Shown here one piece after another: positions 44,990 to 52,924 of a stretch of 64,000 bases of DNA (within the stretch, counting starts at the first letter, position 1; each line of letters begins with the position of its first letter). The notes beneath the pieces were generated by a model that saw only the letters and a program-made list of their open reading frames with translations, was not told the origin of the DNA and did not search any database. The DNA is taken from positions 6,935,001 through 6,999,000 of the forward strand of contig NZ_JAZHSB010000001.1 in NCBI RefSeq assembly GCF_036924715.1. The letters run 5' to 3'. Source of the stretch: Bradyrhizobium sp. AZCC 1721. Lineage in GTDB: Bacteria > Pseudomonadota > Alphaproteobacteria > Rhizobiales > Xanthobacteraceae. Both the position numbers and the translations under genes were made by a program.

Positions 44990-45360
44990 CGTCGCCCCTG
45001 CGAACGCACTAGTGGATGCACACATGTTGCAGTGCGATTCAGGCTTCATATGCAATTTTAGAATCGAAGATGCGAGCTCATCGAAATTTTGGAATCAAGG
45101 CTGGCGTTTTCGCGCAAGATCGGAATCTCCAGCGCTTCGGTGGGGTGGAGAGCGCGCGCAGCAAAACTACGTCGCAACACTTGAGAAGTGCAAAAACCCT
45201 TGGCTTTTCATGAGTATTTGCGGCGCAACAAGTGTGCATGCCCTAGTGCGAACGCAGGGGCCCCATAACCACTGCACTTCGTCGTTGAAGCAAAGCCGTC
45301 TCGCCGTGTGCCATTTCCGCGGGCCGGGGCGTATGGGTCCCTGCGTTCGCAGGGACGACG
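44990..45360. repeat. Family B copy 5, split by an insertion
   Basis: The left part (44990-45008) and right part (45247-45360) make one complete unit nearly identical to copy 4 once the 238-bp insertion and the duplicated 10 bases TGCGAACGCA are removed. Confidence 0.85.
45009..45246. mobile_element. MITE-like non-autonomous insertion, 238 bp
   Basis: Terminal inverted repeats of 22 bp, 19 matching: the left end starts CTAGTGGATGCACACATG, the right end (complement) CTAGGGCATGCACACTTG, both then TTGC. It is flanked by a perfect 10-bp duplication TGCGAACGCA (44999-45008 and 45247-45256) of the host repeat. The inside is 238 bp with lower GC than its surroundings and no coding frame. It must have been moved by a transposase in trans; the parent IS is not in this window. 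Confidence 0.8.
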
Positions 45361-45379
45361 ATGTGGAGAGGTCTTGGCC

Positions 45380-46216
45380 TTACCCCCCGAGGCGGACGTC
45401 TTCCAGCAAGGACGATGACACCTGCGGCACCTGCTCGCCGTCGGAGGCGCGGGAGATGGAGATGCGGGTCTTGTTGAATGCGCTGGCGACGCCGGACTGC
45501 GAATTCAGATTGTTGAGCAGCTCGGTGACCAGCACGCTGTACTGGCCCTTGCCGTCGTCGGCCACCTTGCCCGGCGTGGCCGAGGTCAGGATCAGCGCGT
45601 TCTCCGGCGTGGAGATCGGGGCCAGCCCATGGGAATAGGAGCGGAAGCGGCGCTCGTAAGGATTGCGGCGGGAGGCGTCGACGACGACGAGCTTGGCGCT
45701 GGCGCCCTTCTCGGTCATCGCATCAAGCACCTGCTCGATCGAGACGCCGTCGCGGCGGACGTCGGCTTCCTTCCAGATCGCGGCGTCGACCGGGATCATA
45801 AAGCTCTCGCGTCCGACCTGGACGCCGTAGCCGCCGAAGAACAGCAGCGCGACGGTGTCCGGCTTGATCTTGTCTTTCAGGCGAGCGACGGCGCGAGCCA
45901 TGTCGTCCTTGGTGGCGTCTTCGACCACGTCGACATCGAACCCCTTGGCGCGCAGTGCGGCGGTGAGGCCGCGGGCATCGTTGATCGGCTGGGACAAAGG
46001 CGCTGCGGCATCCGGATAATGGCCGTTGCCGATCACCAGGGCGACGCGGGCGGAGGTGCCGATCACGCCGGTCTGCTCGGTGCCGATTGCCTTGGCGGCG
46101 TCGAGCGAACGCTTGTTCAGCGCGGCATGGGCGCCGATCGCCAGCGACACCAGGCCGATAAAAGCAACGGCAATGGTGACGGTGCGGCGGGAAATGCAGA
46201 GCTGACCAAGGTTCAT
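45380..46216 (-). CDS. Pseudo-caspase (C14 fold), membrane-anchored or secreted
   Basis: A 278-residue protein (numbered from ATG 46216): N-terminal membrane or signal helix (about 12-30) and one caspase p20-like domain with VALVIGNGHYP, PINDARGLTAAL and FMIPVDA. The catalytic His is Tyr130 (GGYG) and the Cys is Ser182 (DASRRNPYERRF), so protease activity is lost, parallel to the protein at 26567. There are no TPR repeats here. It is divergent from the 577-aa terpene-cyclase-like gene, sharing a 413-bp region with a CRP-like site. A scaffold or regulatory role is inferred. Confidence 0.88.
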   Translation of the reverse strand: MNLGQLCISRRTVTIAVAFIGLVSLAIGAHAALNKRSLDAAKAIGTEQTGVIGTSARVALVIGNGHYPDAAAPLSQPINDARGLTAALRAKGFDVDVVEDATKDDMARAVARLKDKIKPDTVALLFFGGYGVQVGRESFMIPVDAAIWKEADVRRDGVSIEQVLDAMTEKGASAKLVVVDASRRNPYERRFRSYSHGLAPISTPENALILTSATPGKVADDGKGQYSVLVTELLNNLNSQSGVASAFNKTRISISRASDGEQVPQVSSSLLEDVRLGG

Positions 46217-46442
46217 CGCGTTTCCATTCCCAAGTTTGTCCATAGCGCCAAGCAAGACCGCGCCAGTTAGTCGCGTGCGGACCGTTCAGGTTTGATGGGG
46301 TTGCCGGATGTGTGCCGTCTAATTGCGCTCAATTTGCGGCACCGCAACAACGGTCTTTTAGCCTGTCGGGCCCATCCGGACAACCTCATTCGACGCATGG
46401 AACCAATTGCAGCCGATTATGGGAGAGGGTTAACGCCAGGTA

Positions 46443-46458
46443 AGTGACCCATATCACA
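46443..46458. promoter_or_regulatory. CRP-type binding site, one mismatch
   Basis: AGTGA-CCCATA-TCACA in the 413-bp region between the divergent pseudo-caspase and the terpene-cyclase-like gene (179 bp from the latter's start). The remainder of that region shows no gene. Confidence 0.5.
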
Positions 46459-46629
46459 TTGTGTTCCCCGCCGGATTTGGTTAGTTCTCAAGGGCTTGCA
46501 GGCCCATCCGGCCGGCGGTGGCTGCGTGGACTCCCCATCGAGCCCGTTCCAAAACCCCGGGACTACCGGGGTTTTACGGATCGTGCTCAACGTGGCCCTC
46601 CCTTCACCGTTCCGGCGGAAAGAAACTGC

Positions 46630-48363
46630 ATGGGCTTTTCTACCATCGCCGGCGCCGCATTTCGGGCGCTGACCGCGCGGAAAGACGGCCCGTCGCTCTA
46701 CGACGTCTGCGACCCCGTGCTGCTGAAATACCGCGGCGGCGACCCCCATCTGGGAAAATTCTATCGCACGGCGCTGGGCAACCCGGCGCTGCGGCCGCTG
46801 TTGCGGCGGACCGGGCACCCGGCCTTGCGCGACCAGAAGCGGCTCGGCGCCTTGCAGGAGGCGCTGCGAAGGGCGCGCGACGATGCCGAGCCGGACTGGG
46901 CCGCGGTGGGGCAGCCGATTGCCGAGCTGATGGCGGGTATTAATGTCCGCCACCCCGCCCCCGGGCCGGTGGCGGCGCGGGGGCGGGTGCCCGATGATGC
47001 CGAGATCGACCGGGTGATCCGCCACTGCGGCGCGCATCTGCTCGGCTCATTCGCCAAAAACGGCTTCATCCCGACCTATGCCGCCTTCAACCTGATCGGC
47101 GACGCCGACATGGGCGGGCGCGAGATGCTGATGGCGCTGACCGGGCTGAACTCGCGCGGCTACAAGAACTCGACGCTCCTGTTCAGCCTGGCGCGGATCT
47201 TCATCGCGCATTCGCCAGCGCGCGCGCTCATCAACCCGCCCTGGCGAGGGATTGCAGAGCCGATGTGGCAGCCGATGCAGATCCGCCACCGCTCGGCCTA
47301 TTACGACGCCTTCTTCACCGAGGCGCTGCTCAGTTACGTCGAGACCGGGCTGGCGTCTTCGGACGAGGCCGCGGCCTCAAGGCGCGCGATTTCGGAGATG
47401 GTCGATTTTTGTCTCAAGACCTCAGCCGAGGAAGTGCCCGCGCATGACGGCACCACCGTGAACGTGATCACGGCCTTGGCGCCGCTGCCGCATCCGCGCT
47501 TTTCAAAATTCTTCTCGCAGATCAAGCAGGATTTGGGCTTCGGCATCTACGTGCCGGACTGCGACACCACGGCGTGCTCGTTCTCGGCCGCCACACAAGC
47601 CGGCTGCACCGATCCGATCCTCGACCAGCCGCTGCTCGACTTCTATCGCGGCTACCAGGTGCGCGAGGGCGCCAACGAGCCGCGCGTCACCGTGCCCTTG
47701 AACGACAATATCGATTACGAGGGCGGCGTCGTCACCTGGATCGATAATCTCGCGGGCGACCGGCCCTATGGCAACGATCTAGATCCGACGCTCAACCTCG
47801 ATATTCTCGAGGTAAGTTTCCGCAACCTTTCGCGCTGGAAGATTTTGGAGACGCCGCAGCGGCTGCAGACGGTGCATCGCATCCTGGGCTTCCAGCGGCG
47901 GCTCGCCGAAAGCGGCGCGTTCAAGAACCCGCGCTCGCACATCTATTACCTGCCGGAACTCTACTCCGCCTATTTCGGCCGCTGCCATGCCGCGTTCATG
48001 GCATTGCCCGAGCCCGCGCGGCAGGCGATCGATCCGGACGGCACGTTTGCGTTGATCCGCGAGAAGGTGCTGGCCTATGTCGAGGGTGAACTGATCGCGC
48101 GCGAGATGAACCCGTTCGACGCCGCGCTGGCGCTGATGGCGCTGGCGCATCTCGGCGCCGACGTTTCGACATTCGCGCCGGCGCTGCACTGCATCGTCGC
48201 AAGTCTCGGCGAGGGCGGCAGGCACGGGCCGTACCGGGCGTACGAGTGGAACAAGATGAAGACGCCGACGCGGATTCTGGTCGGCGGCCCGGAAGTGACG
48301 TCGGCGTTCGTGCTGATGGGGCTGGCGTTGGCGCGGCGGGCGATGACGAAGGGCAATGCGTGA
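46630..48363 (+). CDS. Alpha/alpha-toroid protein resembling class II terpene cyclases
   Basis: A 577-residue protein of uncertain function. It is mostly helical, without signal or membrane segments. Residues 310-315 read DCDTTA, like the DxDD or DxDTT acid motif of class II terpene cyclases and squalene-hopene cyclase, and sit in a helix-repeat context (VITALAPLPHP before, SAATQAG after). Later stretches such as NPFDAALALMALAHLGAD and the Tyr-rich SHIYYLPELYSAYFGRC resemble other barrel repeats. No terpenoid genes are adjacent. The ATG at 46630 follows GGCGGAAAG; an in-frame start 62 codons upstream would cover the CRP-like site and is rejected. Cyclase, prenyltransferase-like or six-hairpin glycosidase folds are the options. 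Confidence 0.6.
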   Translation: MGFSTIAGAAFRALTARKDGPSLYDVCDPVLLKYRGGDPHLGKFYRTALGNPALRPLLRRTGHPALRDQKRLGALQEALRRARDDAEPDWAAVGQPIAELMAGINVRHPAPGPVAARGRVPDDAEIDRVIRHCGAHLLGSFAKNGFIPTYAAFNLIGDADMGGREMLMALTGLNSRGYKNSTLLFSLARIFIAHSPARALINPPWRGIAEPMWQPMQIRHRSAYYDAFFTEALLSYVETGLASSDEAAASRRAISEMVDFCLKTSAEEVPAHDGTTVNVITALAPLPHPRFSKFFSQIKQDLGFGIYVPDCDTTACSFSAATQAGCTDPILDQPLLDFYRGYQVREGANEPRVTVPLNDNIDYEGGVVTWIDNLAGDRPYGNDLDPTLNLDILEVSFRNLSRWKILETPQRLQTVHRILGFQRRLAESGAFKNPRSHIYYLPELYSAYFGRCHAAFMALPEPARQAIDPDGTFALIREKVLAYVEGELIAREMNPFDAALALMALAHLGADVSTFAPALHCIVASLGEGGRHGPYRAYEWNKMKTPTRILVGGPEVTSAFVLMGLALARRAMTKGNA

Positions 48364-48374
48364 CACGCGGTGCT

Positions 48375-48551
48375 TACCCTCCCCTGGAGGGGTCCGAGAC
48401 GAGCGAAGCTCGCTCGTGGGTCGGCACGGATCGAGCGAAGCGAGATGGGTGACGGGGTGGGGTGATCTCTCCACTCGGGCACTGATCGAAACGAGAGACC
48501 GTCACCCCGCCCCGCCGCTTCGCGGCGACCCTCCCCCTCCAGGGGAGGGTG
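48375..48551. repeat. Palindromic repeat family C, copy 3
   Basis: TACCCTCCCCTGGAGGGGTC arm and complementary end; inner blocks shared with copies 1 and 2. It occupies most of the gap before the nuclease gene. Confidence 0.85.
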
Positions 48552-48646
48552 AATATCTCGCGGGAAGTTGAAAGCGGTGCGACACCCCTGCTCTGGCAAG
48601 ACGGCTCCATTGTCCGCACAATATCATTTTGCCACCGGGATTGCCG

Positions 48647-49378
48647 ATGAAACTACGGACGTTGCTTTCTGCGTTCCTGCTGCTGTCACTGCCCGTCACC
48701 TCACACGCGGCCGACATCACCGGCATTCCAAAAATCCGCGAGGGCGATCAGCTCCAGATCGGCAACCATCGCATTCGCCTCGGCGGCATCGACGCGCCGG
48801 CCGTCGATCAGCTCTGCCTCAACACGAGGGCTGAGCGCTGGACCTGCGGCGCCGCCGCGCGCGACGAGCTGATCAAGCGTTTCGGAGCCAGGAGCTGGAC
48901 CTGTCACACACGGGCGGTGGCGGATCGCCGCGGCCGCACGGTGGCGCGCTGCGAGGCGGACGGCGAGGACATCCAGAAATGGCTGGTGTCGAACGGCTGG
49001 GCGCTGGCGCAGACGCGCCTCTCGCGCGACTACGAGGCAGACGAGAAGGCCGCGCGCGAGGCCAAGGCCGGCATGTGGCAGGGCGCGTTCATCGCGCCAT
49101 GGGATTGGCGCATCCGCAACAAGAAAACCGCCGTTCTCGGCGCCGTCCAGCCGCCGGAGAATGCGCGGGCCGTCCTCTTGGCCTCGGCATCCGGACCGGT
49201 GGCGCCCTCGCCCGACTGCACCATCAAGGGCAACGTCAATCGCTCCGGCGAGTGCATCTATCACCAGCCGACAAGCCGCTGGTATGCGAAGATCGAAATG
49301 AAGATCTCAAAAGGCACGCGCTGGTTCTGCTCGGTCGAGGAGGCCGAAGCCGCCGGTTGTCGCGAGACGCGGCGGTAG
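48647..49378 (+). CDS. Secreted thermonuclease-like protein (ExoI-like)
   Basis: A 243-residue exported protein: signal peptide (1-21, ending SHAAD) and a staphylococcal-nuclease-like domain (about 24-150; IRLGGIDAPAVDQLC and GRTVARCEADGEDIQKWLV). The C-terminal block CTIKGNVNRSGECIYHQP through RWFCSVEEAEAAGC resembles the excalibur-like tail of ExoI proteins from rhizobial exopolysaccharide clusters. No exo genes are nearby. ATG at 48647, with GGGA eight bases upstream. Nuclease activity is likely but substrate and role are not established. Confidence 0.88.
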   Translation: MKLRTLLSAFLLLSLPVTSHAADITGIPKIREGDQLQIGNHRIRLGGIDAPAVDQLCLNTRAERWTCGAAARDELIKRFGARSWTCHTRAVADRRGRTVARCEADGEDIQKWLVSNGWALAQTRLSRDYEADEKAAREAKAGMWQGAFIAPWDWRIRNKKTAVLGAVQPPENARAVLLASASGPVAPSPDCTIKGNVNRSGECIYHQPTSRWYAKIEMKISKGTRWFCSVEEAEAAGCRETRR

Positions 49379-49430
49379 CGGTGCTCTTCAACCGCGGCCC
49401 CGCTTGCGGGGAGAGGGAGCGGCATCTACG

Positions 49431-50261
49431 GTGTCCGATCAACGCATCGAAAAACGAATGCGGCAACGACGCGGCTTGCGGCGGGCAATGTTGCTCGCGC
49501 TCGTCATCCTCGGCGGTTACGGCCTGCTCGCCTATCTGGTGCTGCCGGGCTTCTGGACGCATTACGAGCATCAGCGCGGGCTGACCAGCATGCCGATGGT
49601 GACGCGCACCGCGCAGGGCATTCCCGGCGATCCCATGAATGTCGGGCTTATCGGAGACCAGCGCGACGTGGTCTGCGCCATGCACGCGGCGGGCTGGTAT
49701 CCGGCCGACCGGATTACGCTGAAATCCTCGATCGAGATTATCGGCAGCGTACTGCTCGATCGCCCCTACAAGGAGGCACCTGTGAGCAACCTCTATTACC
49801 TCGGCCGCCGCGAGGATCTCGCCTATGAAAAGCCGATCGGGAGCAGCGCCGACCGCCGCAACCATGTGCGCTACTGGAAGGTGCTGGAGAGCGGCGAGGA
49901 AAAGCGACCGGTCTGGCTCGGAGCTGCGACGGAGGATCGCGGCGTCGGCGTCAGCCGATACACCGCCGCCGTCACGCACCACATCTCGCCCGATCTCGAC
50001 GCCGAGCGCGCGCTGCTTGCGACTGACCTGGAAAATGCCGGCATGGTGGACGCGAAATACCAGGTCACCGGCATCGGCCCCACGATCGCAGGGCGGAACG
50101 GCGGCGGCGACGCCTATTACACCGACGGCGAAATCTGGGTGCTGCGGCTGGTCGAGGCCTGCCGAAAGCGCGAGGGGCCCGCGGTGACGATCCCGAGCCC
50201 GCGGGCGACCGAACTCAAGGATCAAATCTGGCGCGCGATCGCGAATGCCGTCGGCAAATAG
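49431..50261 (+). CDS. LssY C-terminal domain protein
   Basis: About 276 residues: one membrane helix (about 20-42) after a basic N-terminus and an LssY_C-type domain (about 60-270) with GDPMNVGLIGDQRDVVCAM, AGWYPADRITLKSS and GSVLLDRPYKEAPVSNLYYLG (in parts). Lpg LssY relatives are linked to type I secretion loci, but this domain also occurs alone. GTG at 49431 or ATG at 49458. Function unknown. Confidence 0.8.
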   Translation: MSDQRIEKRMRQRRGLRRAMLLALVILGGYGLLAYLVLPGFWTHYEHQRGLTSMPMVTRTAQGIPGDPMNVGLIGDQRDVVCAMHAAGWYPADRITLKSSIEIIGSVLLDRPYKEAPVSNLYYLGRREDLAYEKPIGSSADRRNHVRYWKVLESGEEKRPVWLGAATEDRGVGVSRYTAAVTHHISPDLDAERALLATDLENAGMVDAKYQVTGIGPTIAGRNGGGDAYYTDGEIWVLRLVEACRKREGPAVTIPSPRATELKDQIWRAIANAVGK

Positions 50262-50308
50262 CCCGCCAGGCGCGGAGCAATCAGAGCAATTTGATCTTTT
50301 TGCGACTC

Positions 50309-50336
50309 TGGATTGCTTCGCTGCGCTCGCAATGAC
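50309..50336. repeat. Half copy of palindromic repeat family A
   Basis: TGGATTGCTTCGCTGCGCTC followed by GCAATGAC: only the right arm is present, between the LssY_C gene and the aminotransferase gene. Confidence 0.75.
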
Positions 50337-50413
50337 CGCTGCGATCCAATATTGTGTTGCCACGTCTCCAACGCCTCCATTTCGCGTATCTGCCGATTAA
50401 GGAAAACCAACAA

Positions 50414-51598
50414 ATGACCGTTCGTGCGGGCCGGGAATTTCTGGCCATCCCGGGACCTACCACCATGCCCGACGAAGTGCTGCAGGCGATGCATCGCCCG
50501 GCGCTCGACATCTATTCCGACCAGATGCTGGAATTGACCGACGGCCTGCTCGGCGATCTCTCAAAGCTGTTCGCCACCAAAGGCAAATCCTACATCTACA
50601 TCGCCAACGGCCATGGCGCGTGGGAAGCGACGCTTTCCAACGTGCTGTCGCGTGGCGACAAGCTGCTGGTCCTGGAAAGCGGACGGTTTGCGATCGGCTG
50701 GGGCCAGGCGGCGGCGGCGATGGGCGCCGAGGTCGAGGTGCTCAGGGGCGACTGGCGCCGCGCGATCCGCGCGAGCGAGGTCCAGGCGCGGCTGCGGCAA
50801 GACAAGGACCGCACCATCAAGGCCATCGTCGCCGTGCAGGTCGACACCGCGTCCGGCGCCTATAACGACATCGAGGCGATCGGCAAGGCGATCAAATCGA
50901 CCGGGCATCCCGCGCTGTTCATGGTCGACACCGTGGCTTCGCTCGGCTGCATGCCGTTCGAGATGGACGCGTGGGGTATCGACGTCGCGATGTCCGGCTC
51001 GCAGAAGGGCCTGATGACGCCCCCCGGCCTAGGCTTTGTCGCCGCCAACGACCGCGCCCGCGAGGTGCATAAAAAGGCCAACCTGCGCACGCCCTATTGG
51101 GACTGGACCGAGCGCGAGGGCAGCGAGCATTACCGCAAATATGCCGGCACTGCCCCGGTGCATCTATTGTTCGCGCTGCGCAAGGCGATCGACATGCTGC
51201 AGACGGAAGGGCTGGAGAACGCGTTTCAGCGCCATCGTTTGCTCGCCGAGGCGGTGCGCCGCGCGGTCGCGGTCTGGAGCGAGGGTCAGGTGATTGGCTT
51301 CAACATCGCGGAGGCCAATGAGCGCTCCAACACCGTGACGACCGTGACCATGAACGGCTACGATCCAGCCGCGCTGCAGCGCTACTGCAAGGAGAAATGC
51401 GGCGTGGTGCTCGGCACCGGCATCGGCGATTTGTCCGGCCAGGCTTTCCGCATCGCCCATATGGGCCATGTCAATGCGCCGATGATCCTGGGCACCCTCG
51501 GCGTCGTCGAGGTCGGCCTCAACGCGCTGAACATTCCACACGGCAAGGGCGGAACCGAGGCCGCAATCGAGTATCTCGGCGAAAACGTCGAGGCGTAG
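50414..51598 (+). CDS. Class V aminotransferase (alanine/serine-glyoxylate type)
   Basis: A 394-residue PLP enzyme. The Schiff-base Lys198 lies in SGSQKGLMTPPG; Asp172 (VDTVASLG) contacts the pyridine nitrogen. IPGPTTMPDEVLQAM at the start and RIAHMGHVN near the end are typical of alanine- or serine-glyoxylate aminotransferases, which detoxify glyoxylate to glycine. 2-Aminoethylphosphonate transaminase is a weaker alternative suggested by the ABC importer downstream. ATG at 50414. Confidence 0.9.
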   Translation: MTVRAGREFLAIPGPTTMPDEVLQAMHRPALDIYSDQMLELTDGLLGDLSKLFATKGKSYIYIANGHGAWEATLSNVLSRGDKLLVLESGRFAIGWGQAAAAMGAEVEVLRGDWRRAIRASEVQARLRQDKDRTIKAIVAVQVDTASGAYNDIEAIGKAIKSTGHPALFMVDTVASLGCMPFEMDAWGIDVAMSGSQKGLMTPPGLGFVAANDRAREVHKKANLRTPYWDWTEREGSEHYRKYAGTAPVHLLFALRKAIDMLQTEGLENAFQRHRLLAEAVRRAVAVWSEGQVIGFNIAEANERSNTVTTVTMNGYDPAALQRYCKEKCGVVLGTGIGDLSGQAFRIAHMGHVNAPMILGTLGVVEVGLNALNIPHGKGGTEAAIEYLGENVEA

Positions 51599-51603
51599 AA
51601 ACT

Positions 51604-51722
51604 GTCGTCCCTGCGAACGCAGGGACCCATAACCACGACTGTTTGTTGTGAGATGAAGCCGTCTCGCGTAGTGCCATTTCCGCGGGCCGCGGCGTATGGG
51701 TCCCTGCGTTCGCAGGGACGAC
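51604..51722. repeat. Palindromic repeat family B, copy 6
   Basis: GTCGTCCCTGCGAACGCAGG through CGTTCGCAGGGACGAC, immediately after the aminotransferase stop, separating it from the ABC operon. Confidence 0.85.
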
Positions 51723-51822
51723 AAAAATTGCTGGTCGTCCTCCAAGCCAACTCTCTTTTCCAAGCCGCATTAGTGCGTATACTGGCATACCAAGCCGGGC
51801 GCTGATCCGTGCAAGAACAAGA

Positions 51823-52899
51823 GTGGGAGTGAGGCGATTGGCGTCCGTTGATTTGCGCGGCCTGACCAAGCGATTTGGCTCGCTTGCGGTGGTCGATAAC
51901 GTCTCCCTGAAAATCGATCACGGACAACTGGTCTGCCTGCTGGGGCCGTCGGGCTGCGGCAAAACCACCACGCTGCGGCTGATCGCGGGGTTTCTGGAGC
52001 CTTCCGACGGCGAGATCCATGTCGGCGAGCGGCTGATGTCGTCACGCGCGCGCACGCTGCCGCCCGAACAGCGCAACATGTCGATGATTTTTCAGAGCTA
52101 CGCGCTGTGGCCGCACATGACGGTGACCGAAAACATCGTCTACGGCCTGCGCCTGCGCAAGCTCGACCGCGACACCATCGCGAAAAAACTGGCGGCGATC
52201 CTGGCCACGACAAAACTCGAGGCGTTGGCGCAGCGCTATCCCGGCGAGCTCTCCGGCGGGCAGCAGCAGCGCGTGGCGCTGGCGCGCGCTCTGATCGTCG
52301 AACCGGAGACGCTGCTCCTCGACGAGCCGCTTTCGAACCTCGACGCGAATTTGCGCGAGGAGATGCGGTTCGAAATCCGCCGCCTGCACGACGAATATCG
52401 CTACACCACCGTCTACGTCACCCACGACCAGTCCGAGGCCATGACCACGGCCGACCTGATCGCGGTCATGAACGGCGGCCGGATCGACCAGCTCGGCACG
52501 CCCGAAGACATCTACGCACGGCCGGAGTCCGAATTCGTCGCCCGCTTCATCGGCGCCAGCAATGTCATCAAGGGCACCGCGCGCGATGCCAACCATGTTG
52601 CCTTCGCGGGCGCGACGCTGAAGGTGGTCGGCGCACCGCTCACCGCAGGTGAGGGCGCCGTGGTCGCGATCCGCCAGCACGATATCAGGCTTTCGACGCA
52701 GGCGCCGGCTTCACCAGAGAATGCGGTCAAGGCGGTCGTCACGCGGCAGGTCTATCTCGGCGCAGTGCGGGACTACATGGTCGAGGTGGCCGACGGCACC
52801 AGTTTGCGCGCCACCACGCCGACCGAAACCAGCGTGCAAAAGGGCAGCGAGGTCTGGCTGACGCTGCCGCCCGAGCGCTGCCGGGCATTGAGCCGATAG
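51823..52899 (+). CDS. ABC importer ATPase, ferric/polyamine type
   Basis: A 358-residue (or 353 from TTG 51838) ATP-binding subunit. Walker A GPSGCGKTTTL, signature LSGGQQQRVALARAL, Walker B LLLDEPLSNLD, the H-loop THDQSEAM and a C-terminal TOBE-like domain match FbpC/PotA-type importers. It energises the permease at 54180. GTG at 51823 and TTG at 51838 are both possible; the second has GAGG five bases upstream. First gene of the ATPase-binding protein-permease set. Confidence 0.93.
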   Translation: MGVRRLASVDLRGLTKRFGSLAVVDNVSLKIDHGQLVCLLGPSGCGKTTTLRLIAGFLEPSDGEIHVGERLMSSRARTLPPEQRNMSMIFQSYALWPHMTVTENIVYGLRLRKLDRDTIAKKLAAILATTKLEALAQRYPGELSGGQQQRVALARALIVEPETLLLDEPLSNLDANLREEMRFEIRRLHDEYRYTTVYVTHDQSEAMTTADLIAVMNGGRIDQLGTPEDIYARPESEFVARFIGASNVIKGTARDANHVAFAGATLKVVGAPLTAGEGAVVAIRQHDIRLSTQAPASPENAVKAVVTRQVYLGAVRDYMVEVADGTSLRATTPTETSVQKGSEVWLTLPPERCRALSR

Positions 52900-52924
52900 C
52901 CACGAAACGAGACGGGAGGACGCG

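Noticed and set aside
44892..45638. A 248-codon frame across family B repeats and the MITE-like element
   Set aside because: Its protein is built from repeat translations (RRMGPCVRRDD type strings seen at other copies) and has no domain.
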